Positions 44,323 to 56,976 of a stretch of 64,000 nucleotides of DNA are shown one piece after another; within the stretch, counting starts at the first letter, position 1; each line of letters opens with the position of its first letter. A program made the position numbers and the translations under genes. Source of the DNA: Schistosoma mansoni (Eukaryota; Platyhelminthes; Trematoda; Strigeidida; Schistosomatidae); contig NC_031500.1 of the NCBI RefSeq assembly GCF_000237925.1, forward strand, positions 868,001 to 932,000. The letters run 5' to 3'. The notes under the pieces are model-generated. The model was not told the DNA's origin. It made no database searches and was given only the letters and a program-made list of their open reading frames with translations.

Positions 44323-44700
44323 TATTATTATTAGATTTATTGCATATTATATTTTTAGTACAATATAGAATTGACAGTGCAAAGTATCTCAGCAAGTTCC
44401 CGTCTCTTAGTTCTTCATCGATTCTGACAATAAATATTGAGTGATCGCCAGTTAGAAGTTAGAGGTTCCGTCAATCGACGTCTAAATGATGTACATTCTT
44501 TTCGCTGCATATTGTCTGCCAGCAACTACGATATCTCTGATTAGGGCTTTTGTAACCTTTACAGCGAATGGTTATAAACTTTTCGTAAACACACCTGAAT
44601 AGGTTATGTGATTAATAACCATAATGATGTATTTAAACAAACAAAGTACAGCTAACTCGTTGAAATACAACAGATAGCCTAGATGTTCAAGCAGGCCACT
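44323..44700 (-). repeat. Family F repeat
   Basis: Same repeat as 17400-17775, again bounded on the plus-strand left side by ATT triplets. It abuts the duplicated fold-back. Confidence 0.6.
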
Positions 44701-44800
44701 AACTGCTGTTTAAAACAAAAGGACATATCACCCTTGATCAATCGTGTGACCTTGAGCAACCAATCAGAACATAGACAATTGTACTTGTCAATTTGTGAAC

Positions 44801-45240
44801 AGGACTCAGTGACCGAGTGGATAACGTGATGGCGTTTGAAGAGAAAGGTACTGCGTTCGAGTCCCAGAGTGAACATCGATTCTGAAATGCAGGTACATCC
44901 AGCTGATGAGCCTCAAATAGGACGAAACGCGCGTTCTAGATTCCACTGCTAGCAACTATCCATCTTTGCTTAAAATGCTCATGAATTAAGGCTATATCGA
45001 GGCAATACGCACAGTATGCACATATGGTCAATGAGAGACTGACCAGTTGTAGTCCTAACACATCAATGGGAAGATTCAAACATACAATACTAAGTGAATT
45101 TACATTTCACCCCATCGCACAAGCAAGTGGCTATCAGGACTCAGTGGCCAAGTGGATAACGCAATGGCGTTTGAAGCGAACGGTACTGGATTCGAGTCCC
45201 AGAGTGAATATCAATTCTGAAATGCAGGTACATCTTGTAG
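44801..45240 (+). repeat. Family A HHR-SINE tandem dimer
   Basis: Two head-to-tail plus-strand units with a 335-bp period (aggactcag at 44801 and 45136); the second is cut off before the HHR core. The first HHR has CUGAUGA but a mismatched stem I. Confidence 0.85.
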
Positions 45241-46900
45241 AAGACTAGGTGTAAAATGAGATCTATAAATGAACATACCAATGATAAGGTGAAACACTCA
45301 TCGCCAGAATAACTTTCTTTGACCATGTATGAATATGTCTTGTTTATCCACCGATCACAATGTTATGTTCAGTGTAAAACAATATTCACCTTGTTAACTC
45401 ATTTTTTCTATGCTCTAGTTACTGTTCGAAACAGATAAAGTTTATTAAGCCCAATAGCTTACTTGTTCTGACTTTTGGCAAAACAAGACTCTGTGCTCGG
45501 CAGTCTAGAGAATAGCTTAGAGTTTCACCTGTAGGAAATTGCTTGTTACACTAGGAATATCATGAAACCTTAGTTCATGGCTTTTTGTCAGTTCCCTTAG
45601 ATCACCAAACATCAGTCCATTACTTTTGATAATCAGAGAGACATCGTAGTACTCTAGGTACTTCACTGAAGCATGTAACTGACTGATTGATGAGATGATA
45701 AAATTAATCACTTGTCTTAATTACTCAACATCTCCAAACCAGAACATTGTGGTGCTGAACATATAAAGACGTGTGAATGAACCGATGATTTCAGTGATCA
45801 ACATGTCAAATGAACAGTGTCTCAACTATAACTGTCAATGTTCTAACATCTGCTTAACTGGTTTGATAAGAAGTTAATTTTTTATGAAACATACGCTCAA
45901 CAAAACTTAAAGATTATCAAACAGTCAATATGACAAGTGAGGATTGTCAAAGGTTAAGATCGGGTCAAGTTTAAATGTGTTACTGAATTCGAAACCATAT
46001 GCACTCAAACAATATTGAAAGAAAGATTTGTATAACTTGCTTTTAGGATCATTTCTGTGATATTTCACAATCAACCAATACACATAGATGACCTTAAGAA
46101 ATCAATAAGCAATAAGGACAAGGATGACTGACACTCTATACTTGACGGTTGGCCCAATACTATCTAGTCTCGAACGGAGGGGAAGAATACAGGGCCAGTG
46201 ATCATCAGTCCAAGATTATTATTGTAGTTTCAAAAATTTATTTATATACATACAAGACTAGACCACGTAACAGACCAATTGAGTAATAGTACTAATACTG
46301 AACAACAGAAGTAAAGATGAGAAAAACAGAGTACTGGGTACATAAATTATTAGTTCTAGTTTATGAGTGGGAAATGCCATAGCAACAATTCATAGTTCAA
46401 ATAAAAACTTGAAACTAGGGTAATACGGAAATAATAAAACCGAATTACCTAATACACACGCAAACAATGTGTGTATATATGCATAATCGTAGAAAAATAG
46501 CTCCGGAAGTTTTTGCCTTATAACTGAATCGATTTTCACAACAATTTCTAAATATATGCATGATAGCTTCAACACCACAATGGTTAGATATCCCATAGAT
46601 ATAAGTAACTAAATTGAGAGGAGCTTTCTCACCTAATTTACGCTCATTGATTCCCTGTCAAACTAACCGTCTTTTAATTGAATTAAATCTCGTTATCTTT
46701 AGTTAGTCGTAGATATGGGTCAAGCAATTTATGCGATTTTACGAAGCTCAGTTATAAGTGCAGTGCAATCAGCCAATCAGTCATTTACAGTGTGAGACCT
46801 TGGAAAAGACACTTCTCATTCCAAGTATCCAAGTATTTGGATCGGAGTAGAAGATGTTAATTAGTGGGGGATACAGATTAGCAAAACTGAAATATAATTG
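45241..46900. other. Unique AT-rich stretch, nothing recognised
   Basis: Only short open frames without recognisable motifs or splice context. Confidence 0.5.
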
Positions 46901-46904
46901 TGAA

Positions 46905-47165
46905 AAAGATGATAGAACTCCATGGACAAAATAGTATGAAGCGTTATTATCTCCAAGATAGGATTAACGTGCCTACTCCAATGAAGTAAATTTCAAAACG
47001 TGTCATCTAGAAGCCCCAACTATTGATTAAGATTACCTCGAGCAACTCCAATCAAGAGATATTCATCTGCTGAAATGGTTAAGCTTAAGAGTTAGTGACT
47101 TTACAAATAAGTTCCATGTTTTTAATTTGGCTGCCCCTAATACCCTACAAAATCACTCCTTTACT
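46905..47165 (-). mobile_element. Old RTE-like LINE tail (lineage a)
   Basis: A strongly diverged minus-strand copy; traces of the 'ttggctgcccctaa' and 'gattaagattacctcg' words of the terminal coding region remain. Confidence 0.45.
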
Positions 47166-47169
47166 AATC

Positions 47170-48952
47170 GTTACGTGAAAACAAACAATAAATTTTGCTT
47201 GATACTTCCAGCACTGCCTTCATGGTATTTTCGCTTAGCTATTTCCCTCACGTTATTATTATGTTATTTTATAGGTGAAGAGTGCTATCACTTTTATTCT
47301 ACATTGCTTAGGTTAATAAATCAATAACTTACTATAACCTGAAATTATCTCCTTTGTTCCTACCTAGTTACGTTTTCCGAGAAGATTAATTATGTGCAAA
47401 TTGAGAAGGAAAAATTGCGAATTCATTTTTGACGGACAACCTACCTTTTCCTCAGATAATTTTTCATCGCATTCGCAACTGTCGATATCCTCCTCTTTTA
47501 GTGTTTCCGTTATCATTAGACTTTATATGAATTCTGAAACTGAGAAATTGTGTAATTTTAAATCCAGGAAAAAGTACTGTTTTGAAGAAGATAAATCAAC
47601 AAGAAACGTGAAGAAATTGAGTAGTTACATAAAAAATGTCACAAAAATATATTAAATGTGACATTCTATGAAGCATTTAGCACAATAGCTAGTGATTAGT
47701 GAACTATGAAAGTGATATCTTGCCTGCCTGACTTACTACTCTGATTTTATAAAACTCAATGACCAAGTACACGCTATGTACTCATTCTAGACACATGTTT
47801 ATTTATTTAGGAGCTAGTGATATTACCAATTGTCAAGTTATTCAACCATCGAAATGCTTGAATGTCTCACCACAGTTCTATCAGGGGAGGACAATAGTAA
47901 ACTAGGTCACTCACAATCGTTAGTAAAAGAAACTAAAGATTAGTCAGATATTCCATACATATGCAAAGACTGGTCTTGATCTACATTTAGTCATGGAGTT
48001 GGTTACGAATTGATTTGGTTCACATAAATGGAATTAATAATGTCATTTATGGAATTTCCTTGCCTTGGTGCATAATGTGTCTTTGAGACATACAATCGAG
48101 GTAGAAGAATAGTAATTCACTCGATCTCACCTAACCAACGTGACTTATCCTTCTTGAGTTCCAAAGTAGCGAACCCCTCAAATATATTTACATTCCAAAC
48201 AGGTGTGTTATATTCACAGACATACCAGACCACGTTACACAATAATGTGGAGATAGTGGAGAAGATTTGTAGCTCAGGTGGGTGATTTTGATGGAGTTTT
48301 GTTCTATGAGCTCAGAGAACAAATTAGGAGTAGTAAGTCAAATAACGACAGTTATCGGGTTAACCGAAAGCTTACAATAAGTGGAATATAAATACATAGA
48401 GATCTAGCTACTCAGTAATTATTGAATAAAACTATAATTAAAGATAGTTCGAGAAATCAGCTTTTATCTGTTACAAAAAAGCACATTTCTTTCAGTAAAC
48501 TTAAGATATTTTCCGGTTATATGATGCCAAAATATATTTTGTACAATTCGAACTTCAGAAAAATTAATGGTAAATGTTTCCTATCTCATCCAATTGTTTT
48601 TTACAAATTTTAATGAACAGAAAGCAACGTTCAAAACGGAGTTATATAAGTCGATCATATTTCATGAGTTTCCCATCAACTGCTTATGACCGTATATGTA
48701 TTGAAATGTAACATTGATATAAGATGTAATGTGAAGCAATCAACTTTGGTGACGGAAAGAACTAGAATAACAAAGATTATCAATAATACTTATATATATG
48801 TGTGGATGAATATACGTGGGGCCATTTAAAGATGGAATTCAAAAGCAGAGAGAGGTAAGGGGGTAATCAAATGGAGTCCAAAAGCAGATAAGATGGACTC
48901 AGTAATAATTGTGAAACTCATGAACAGTTTACTTAAATTTTAGATCACTTGA

Positions 48953-48983
<31 letters not shown>

Positions 48984-49220
48984 GAAGATTTAGATCAGTG
49001 AGGTAGTAAGTACCTATAATTCATAACAGAGGCTTCTGTGCTAATTAAACAAGATAAGAAGAGTTTACGTAAATCTGAAGAATTGAGTGAGTGAAAAACC
49101 CGATGAATGAATGATTTTGATGTATATGAGATGAGAATTAGTTTATCAAAGATTGCGTAACTAAGCAAATACCAACAAATAATAATTTCCGATGGTGTCA
49201 TCCAAAGCTATGAACTTATT
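47170..49220. other. Unique AT-rich stretch
   Basis: No gene recognised. A Ser/Lys-rich open frame at 47392-47655 (87 codons) has no family features. An (AT)n run lies at 48954-48983. Confidence 0.4.
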
Positions 49221-49224
49221 AAGT

Positions 49225-49535
49225 TAATGAAAAGTTGATCACTGTCTCTTTTTGACAACATTTATCAGGTTTAAGATTTTAATTGCTACTGATTCGGCAG
49301 ACCGTAGAAACGCTACATCGTTTTGTCCACTGACGATTTTAAAGGATTGGAAAATATCAATACTATGCCTAGTGTCGATTAAATGCTGAACTATTGCACC
49401 ACTTACAGCCGTTGCATCTATTGTTCTTAAATTCTTTTGGGCATACTCAGAAATGCGGATATCCGCTCTTACGTCTATCCTTCTAATGTATACGCTTTGG
49501 CATGCAAACGTAAAGTGGTAAACGCATTTGAAAGT
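49225..49535 (-). mobile_element. Penelope-like element, GIY-YIG endonuclease fragment
   Basis: On the minus strand about 49520-49260 reads VYHFTFACQSVYIRR, then ADIRISEYAQKNLR, then SGAIVQHLIDTRHSIDIFQSF. This follows the GIY-YIG plus 'His-Asp-Thr-Gly-His' layout of the Penelope C-terminus, compare 13600-13900. The expected YIG reads YIR. A second, older element of the class. Confidence 0.6.
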
Positions 49536-50244
49536 ACTGAGAAAATAGCGCCTTTAGAATTTTTTCTCTACGTTACGCTGTCAGTTACAAAAGGCAAAGT
49601 AAAAGCTGAGCTTCTGTGGTTACATAGCATAGTTGTCATCAATTATTTTTGACCCAATAACCACTCTCTTGAAATATTTATGTCAGATAGTGCCTCCACG
49701 TTGTAGCTGGTCGTGCAAAAGACAAAACTTCTATTATGAATTTATCGGTTGTATAGCTTTATACAATAACAAGTGAAGAGGGATTACAATCAGTTTGGGA
49801 AATGATCGCCTAGCAACCATATGGTGATCAAGCAAGAACTAATAGCAGCTATCTTCTGACTTGAAAAACATATTGATTTTCTTGAAGAAAAGTTAAAGGA
49901 AACATGAGGATATAAACAGTGGTAAAATAATTTGTTAAATTTGGTATTTATGACACTAACAAGTTTCGTGATATTCTATGAAACCAACCCTACAAACTAT
50001 GAAGCTTAGTTCTTAACTACTAAAAGTCATAAAAGCTGAACCTGAATCGGAGTGTGTAGAAGTATTGATCAAACACCATAAATGACTATGCTTCACCAAA
50101 CATTTATTCAGCATGTCAATCAATATATCGGCTTAAGAACACACTGAAACATATTATGCATGAAAAATAGTCTGTTTCCCAAACATATCCGTGTAGTAAT
50201 TTATCCTCAGAGATGTTATAGCTCTTAAGTCATAAGTTTCATAA

Positions 50245-50315
50245 GAATATCACGTTCGAACGTGATATTCATTACATTATTTTATTATGAAGATCTTCAT
50301 AATAAAATAATGTAA
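50245..50315. repeat. Two adjacent perfect palindromes
   Basis: A 26-base perfect palindrome (50245-50270, centre ttcgaa) is followed, one base on, by a 44-base perfect palindrome (50272-50315, centre agatct). Neither belongs to any repeat family seen in the window. They lie in the intergenic stretch between the two divergent genes. Confidence 0.9.
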
Positions 50316-50891
50316 ATAAAGCAATTCACGAGTTTGTGGACGATGGACAGAGCTAATATATGTATCTAATAAAAACCCTTCAAAGGTTTGAAAATCTAGG
50401 CTGCAAGATAAGTTCATGATACCTGATTTCGTTTACTGTTTTCTGTCTACAAAGTACCTCGATGTGCAGTTACACGTTCAAATATGTGCGGTGCGTTGTC
50501 ATAATGACCATCATTTAATACTTGTTCTTAGTTATGCAAACTTGTATCCGAAAAATCCTTATAAGGAGCTATTATAGACCGAATTATTATGTTTTGTTTG
50601 GTTTTTGATGTTGTGACACGGTTTCAGGTCTTTGATAGCGCTCATTGAAGGCATTCTAGCTACTCGGCTACAATTATCTTAGTGAACTGGACAGCTATTT
50701 GTACATTGAGACATCTTTAGTTTAAGTAGACGCATTTTTCATGAGACATTAGAGCTGTTTAATTCATCACAAATAGCGTTACTGATCAAGAAAATGGTTG
50801 GTTGAAAAGTGAAAGTCTAAAATTAGAATGTAGTGGAGTGAAAATAAGGGTGAGGAAAAATTCATCATCAAGAGAATAAATAAATTTAAGT

Positions 50892-51290
50892 TCATGGAGG
50901 GGAGAATGGGTGCATATGACCAGGGGAAAACATGAGGCAGGTTTTGGAAACAATTATTATCATTATCATTATAATCATTACTGTCATAAGAATAACAGTG
51001 GTAGTAGGTCTATTGAGTAGCATGTACACTAATAACGTTGCCACCAGTATTTGCAGTATAATTACGGGGAAGACTAATAGAGGTCTTAATTCAAGGTTAG
51101 TATTATGTCGAAAATCCCTGTTTCTAGTAACAGGATTATAAGAAAGATCAAAAATCACTAGATAATGAACCTCATTGTAATGTGTGAAATACTGATCACT
51201 CGACCCAAGCACAAAAAACTGAGTCTCCGACCAAGTAATTAGAATCGCACTCCTACCCAGATCCCTACTCCTAGTAGAACTAATTGGCAA
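50892..51290. other. Open frame over an ATT/ATC-rich stretch, not called
   Basis: A 132-codon minus-strand frame runs through an (ATTATC)n-like stretch near 50945-50985 giving Ile/Met runs. No motif or plausible splice structure is seen. Confidence 0.3.
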
Positions 51291-51719
51291 AAAGAAGTAG
51301 GAGGAAACGGAATCCTAACATGTCCATAAACAGTCTGCTGGGGTGAGGGGATAACAACGATGGCTGTGCCGCATGCTCGTCGTTAGTTAAGCTCGGTGAT
51401 CAGCATTCGAATATAATTTCTGTGGTAGCTGGGTCTACTGTCGTTTTCATGCTGCAGTACCTAAGCAGTTATACCTGTTCGTGTTAGGTCTTTCCTGTCT
51501 GTGATGTTGATGTTTATCCCAGAAACGCATGAATAATCCGCCAACGACAGTAACATGGGGAGAGGTATAAGACCACACTGAAAACAGTTGTATTTATTCT
51601 CACTAGTGTATCCAATTCTTCCAACATATGTATAAGTAAACAAGCGACAATGAGAACCACAACTCGAACTCCAACTATTGCATATACTCGGGGAACTGCT
51701 ACCGATAAACAGCTAACTT

Positions 51720-52450
51720 ATGGAACACTTTGAGTAGACAAGAATGTTCTCACCTTTGCTGCAGCAGAGCAAACTACACGGCCACGAGAGAGCACCATCA
51801 ATACTCACCATAATCATAAGAATGGTGGAGGCTAGCGGTGGATAACCATCGAGAGTTAGTGAAAGATACTATTCACGCAGCTATCCTACAGAACATGCAT
51901 CATGCATGACACACACCTGTAGAGAGAAGATTTTGGGTTAAGCGAGGCACAGTACTCTTGTTAAAGAGATAAAGGAGAGCTTGGAATGAGTGGAAAGTTG
52001 CCATAAACGATTTTAACCGAAGCTCTACCTTGGCATCTAGAATTTGACCAAACGCCAAGGTTTAAATCGACTGGAGATACTCCCAAAACAATCTAGAAGC
52101 CGCAAAAAAGCTAACCCAAAGTATCTCTAAAGGGTTGTAACCAGACCAAAGCCTACAAATAAGAGAATCTGTGCTCCTAAAGAGCATAACGCCAAGGATC
52201 TTACCCATGTTGAGATAGTCTTAGTCTTTAACGTAAGCTTTGCAGATCGACTTAACGAGGAACCTGAGGCGTGGAACACTTCTCAACTCTGGCTCATAAT
52301 GGTGGCCTGAAGAATATCTACCTAAATCCTGTCTTTGCACTAGGAAAGCTAGGATCCCTGTACCTAAGAAAGTGATAAGGATGAGACAACATAGGCCCTA
52401 TAATCCTGAACACGTGGGTTGAAGTTCTAAATACACTAGGATGTGTGCGT
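51720..52450 (+). mobile_element. Possible very old retroelement remnant
   Basis: Interrupted frames include RIPVPKK followed by HRPYNP near 52350-52410, reminiscent of the start of an R2/CR1-type reverse transcriptase. GC content is above the local level. Evidence is weak. Confidence 0.2.
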
Positions 52451-52845
52451 GAGCTGTCACACGTGATCAAGCATACACGTTAATACAGACATGATAATAT
52501 TACCAAGACATGCAAACTGTCTGTTGAATAAGTTGGTGGGAGGGGCTGACATAATCAACCGTAAATAAACGTGTGAGAGAGGTGGTATAACACATATAAC
52601 CTCTATGTCATATGTGCCCTTCGTAACTTTTCAACTCACATTGTCGTATCTGATTAGCATAATGCTAAACCTATCGTACAAAAATAAGATGAGTAAGGCT
52701 ATCATAAAAGTGTGGTAAGCTTGGTAGGTTTTGTATATTCTATGCTGCACTTCTCAAACTGTAGTAGCACTGCTTTAGATACCGAAGCATCCATTTTAAT
52801 TTCTCTTTCTCAACACCATGCTCTATTAATCACCAATTTACTATC

Positions 52846-53284
52846 ATCATAAGGGGGGTTGTGGGGATTGTAGTAATGTTATAGTTGAATTCATGAGTTC
52901 ATTAAAGCTATACCACCATGGGAAACCTGGAAGCAATGGGCAGCCGTTTCCTCCTAGTATGGGACTCCTCAACAATGCGCATCCACGATCCAGCCCGCGG
53001 CATTTGAATTCAGGACCTGGCGTTTCAACCGAGACTGTTGTGAGATAGTAACTCACTGAAGACAATGGTGGACGGCAGTGCGATTTCGTGGATTGGTTGA
53101 ATGTCGGCTCAGTGGTCTAGATGTTAAGCGTTCTCTTGCGAAACCGAAAGGTCTTGGGTTCGAATCTCTCTGGAGGGATCGTTGAGGGATCGCTGAGGAG
53201 TCTCACAATAGAACGAAACGGCCATCCAGTGTTTACAGGTTTTCCATGGTGGTCCAGCTTTAATTGACTCATGAATTCAACTAT
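52846..53284. repeat. Family B HHR-SINE, fold-back copy with 11-bp target duplication
   Basis: The minus-strand part (52846 to about 53029) joins a plus-strand part (to 53284). Perfect flanks aatttactatc lie at 52835-52845 and 53285-53295, in otherwise unique DNA. Both HHRs are weakened (UUGAGGA on minus; poor stems on plus). Confidence 0.9.
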
Positions 53285-53295
53285 AATTTACTATC

Positions 53296-56200
53296 GTTTG
53301 GATAAATGTTCCCACGAATGGTTTTGTGATTCCGATCCCACTTCATTGATTTAATTTTAGTGCAGTAGAGCTTGTCTGTTAACCGTCTATGAGCATTGTG
53401 TCAAAACGGCTTGACTTTACTCGTGTGTTACTTTCTAATGGATACTTCCACTTGGTGGCAAAAAGTTTCGCTTTTTCTAAAGCTTTCGGTTATATCTCAT
53501 CTTTCGAAATGCAACTAAACTAATTTTTCAACATTCCATTAACTGAGGTCTCTTTCACCATTACAATTCTTTGCACAGTGTGTCTAGTTCCTATGGCTTA
53601 CCTGAAGTTTTTTCATTGACTAGTTTGAGTTCTACCTGCTAATAGGTATACCTTGACATCTCTCATCTTGTATAATCTTCAGACATTATAACAAGGGAGA
53701 GCCTATAAAATAGTACCCACCCAAACCCATTAATTAACTTGTTGGTTTATTTGTATGGATGGAAGATAAACATATTAGATAGATGAAAATCTTCAACATA
53801 ATCAACTCAATGCATCCCCATATGGTGGAAGACTATAAGAAACTTAATCTAGCTCCCATTATCTAAAACAAACGATGTAGTTAAAAGAAACAGGTCATTC
53901 CAGGTAACAGAAACTACGACGAAACTGCAAGCTCACAAACGCAGAATGAGACGCGAAATCTATATTGCCGTACAGTGATGTAAATATCGTACATCCTTCC
54001 GTTTACGAACGGATCTGATTGGTTGTAAATGTGAGTCGCTGGAACACGCAGTATACTCCCACTCCTCTGGGACTAGCTGTGCCTGAATCATATTTTGTAA
54101 CCAACTTATACTATATTCATCACTCATTATTGCCTTACTTTTATTTCATCTATTATAATCTCCTCTTTCTCTGTTATTCCTACACTTCGGTTTTTTCACA
54201 CCATGTACATTATTAATAAATCATCTTGATCATTTATTGATTGTTTGAAATAATAATCTCTTACGACTCGAGTTTTCTGCCTTTTGTTTTTCACGCTGTA
54301 ACCAACCGACGTACTGCTTGATAATGTGATATCTGCTAGCTCCAGAAATTCTATTGCTCTTAGATAAGTGCACGCTGTCGAAATGCAAGATATATATAAA
54401 TCCAAAATTAAATTCAAAAATGATTAAAAATCATCCAGTGGAGTAGCTAGACTATCGCCTCTTGAACAATAGTAAACATATAGAGCCGTACCAAAACGCA
54501 AAGAAGAAAGAAAAAAGAAACCAATCAATTTATGTTCGCTCTTTACTTCGAAGTTGGATATATTTTCTATTTGACATTGCTGTTTGAAGTGCGCTAAATT
54601 TGAGTTTTGCGTTGTGACTTGCTCATGGTGAGTGTGCTAAGTGTTAGACTTTTCTTCATATTTAACTAAAATGAGCTCTGTAGCCTTTTCTTTCATGAGG
54701 TGTTTTAGACTCGTTTTCCGCTCACAAAGTTAGATTTAGCTCGCTTGTCAATGGTTTTACTTTTATTTAGCTCTCTAACACTAGGGTGGTTGCGTTTATT
54801 GGGTCCTAACCACTGCAGATTCAAAGGAAAGTTTTCATTGCATTACAAATATAGTCTGAGGTCTAAAAACAGAAAACGATCGTGCCAAACGTTACGGAAT
54901 TTACACATAACATGAATTTACAAAGTAAATGAACAAGTAGTTTAGTTCCTACGCCGTATATAACAGGCTTATTTTATAGATTAGTACTTGACGATCATCC
55001 ATGATGAGTTTAAAGACAGGAAATTCGCCATTTTCTGGAGTCCTTATCTCAACGTGCCATCCAGTTTGTTTCTGAAGTCTAATGGAATAAATCCAAAGAA
55101 TGATAGATAACTTTGGCGAGACTATAATTTATGGACGACCTTTGACGGAATCCTAAGTGACTATGAAAAATACTGGCCAATCTGTGAACAGTCAGTATAG
55201 AGTAATAATATATTATACAAAGCCAAAGAATTAAAGTGGATATACTTCTTATACTTGGTCCAAATCTTGTCAAGGTTAGGAAGAGGTTCAGAGGTCGTTA
55301 GATCGTAATATATACGGTAGAGAAACTCATCCATAATAGTCAGTCTCTTGAGCCATGATAAAGTCGCAAAAGCTCTCAACCTCGTCCACATAGCTCCACT
55401 ATTGTTTGTGTGTACTCCTGTTGTGTAAGCTTGTCATTTTTAGTACTCATATATCCTTACAATACTCATACCACTGAACAACTGAAGCCTCATTAACATT
55501 TGCGAATATTGCAGCCAATGTTTCTGGTGCTTTTATTACATGGTTCGCAGCATTACCATAATTCGCCTTAGTCTCAATCTGGATCGAGCGAAACAGGTTC
55601 CTATTCTAGCATCGGGGTAGTTTACACAGGGTCTAAAAGTCATTTGATTACAACAATTGCAAACAAAAGAACTTCCTAGTAGTCCAACTTATTGTAGCCG
55701 CTTCATTGTCGCGTCTTCTCTAAAATCCTCTGTGAGCCGATTGTACATGAGCATCAGGTACTAAAATTGGTGTTGTAACCTTGAAATATCTCAAACGCTT
55801 CTGCTTGGCTCGTCTATAAATTATAGTCTCGCTAAAATGTGCACCAAAACTTTAGTTTTGATTAATTTCTGATGAGTGGGTTACTGATAATAGTAATACT
55901 TCTTAGAATCATGAGATCCAACTGTGAACCTTGAAAACCCACAGAATAAAATTATCATATGTAATTTGTTCTTATAAGTTGTTTCGAACTATAAATCCCC
56001 AAATTTCGCTACCATCAATATTTTGAAATCTCTTAACCTCTGAATCACTGTATAGTTTGCCGCCAAAATCTTTTTTTGGGTGGGGGTACCGAACCAAGTT
56101 TGGTTCAGTTCTTGGAGGCTTTATTTCATTCTAAAACGTTCAAGTCGTCCTGGGATCTTTCAAATTGTAATTAGATGTAAACAGTTATGGTGTAAACAAC

Positions 56201-56844
56201 TTCATAGTTGACGAAATTGCGCTAAACAGTGTAACATAAAGGTTTCAAGGGTTACAGGAATTATATTTCCTGAAAGCCCCTCAAAATTGCTCTCTAACAA
56301 AATTACAAAGATGTAAAGTTTGATTGATGATGGTCACATGGTATCACTAATCTTTGCGTCCGAATTCTGTCATGTGTTATTTCATTACTCTGACATTCTG
56401 AAAGCTATTTAGATTCAAAGTCACAATCACTTTCTATTTTCTAGCGTCATTAGTCTGGGGTTCAGGTTTGCTGCCGATGTACAAGTAGATAAATATATGT
56501 CTACAGCATTTAAAGTATCTCACTTTCAAATCATATTGTATTCACTATGCAACTACAATATTACTGTAAGATTGGTTTTGAATTCTATCAAACGTTACTG
56601 CATTAATTTGCTGAAGATTTAGTGTTTGAAATGTTTGAAAAAGTAATTAATTAGTACAGAATTAATCGTACGGACATCTATGGTATTCACAATTACTGCC
56701 TATGAAATTGTTAAGATTACTCAACGGGACATTTACGCTTGTTTTTATCTTCCAGGTAGTTTGCTTTTTTATCATTTTCCGCCGAGCCCTATGTACTTGA
56801 ATTGGTGTTTCTCACATAGTAAATACTTTTACTAGTAAACAAAA
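53296..56844. other. Unique AT-rich intergenic DNA upstream of CDC40
   Basis: No repeat family or exon recognised. The promoter of CDC40 should lie in its last few hundred bases, but no clear motif is seen. Confidence 0.5.
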
Positions 56845-56976
56845 ATGGATGGAATCGTCACTTATGAATCCTCCTCCTCTGATGACGAGATTTCCAAACA
56901 AGACACTGCTCCAACACAACTTTTAAAAAGTAGTTTAATTAAATCAATCGATGTTGCACCAGTTGTGGAGCACAAG
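56845..56976 (+). CDS. CDC40: CDC40 exon 1
   Basis: Residues 1-44, MDGIVTYESSSSDDE at the start; donor CACAAG|gtaatg, phase 0. The ATG is the first after AT-rich upstream DNA and gives the expected short acidic start. Confidence 0.9.

Noticed and set aside
44801-45240. CRISPR-like or satellite array
   Set aside because: Two long units with internal tRNA-like boxes and a ribozyme are a SINE dimer; there are no short repeats with unique spacers.
47392-47655. 87-codon Ser/Lys-rich frame as a gene
   Set aside because: No motif, no convincing splice or promoter context; length is within chance for AT-rich DNA.
50892-51290. 132-codon minus-strand frame as a membrane protein
   Set aside because: Its hydrophobic run comes from an ATT/ATC-rich stretch and the overlapping plus strand is open too.
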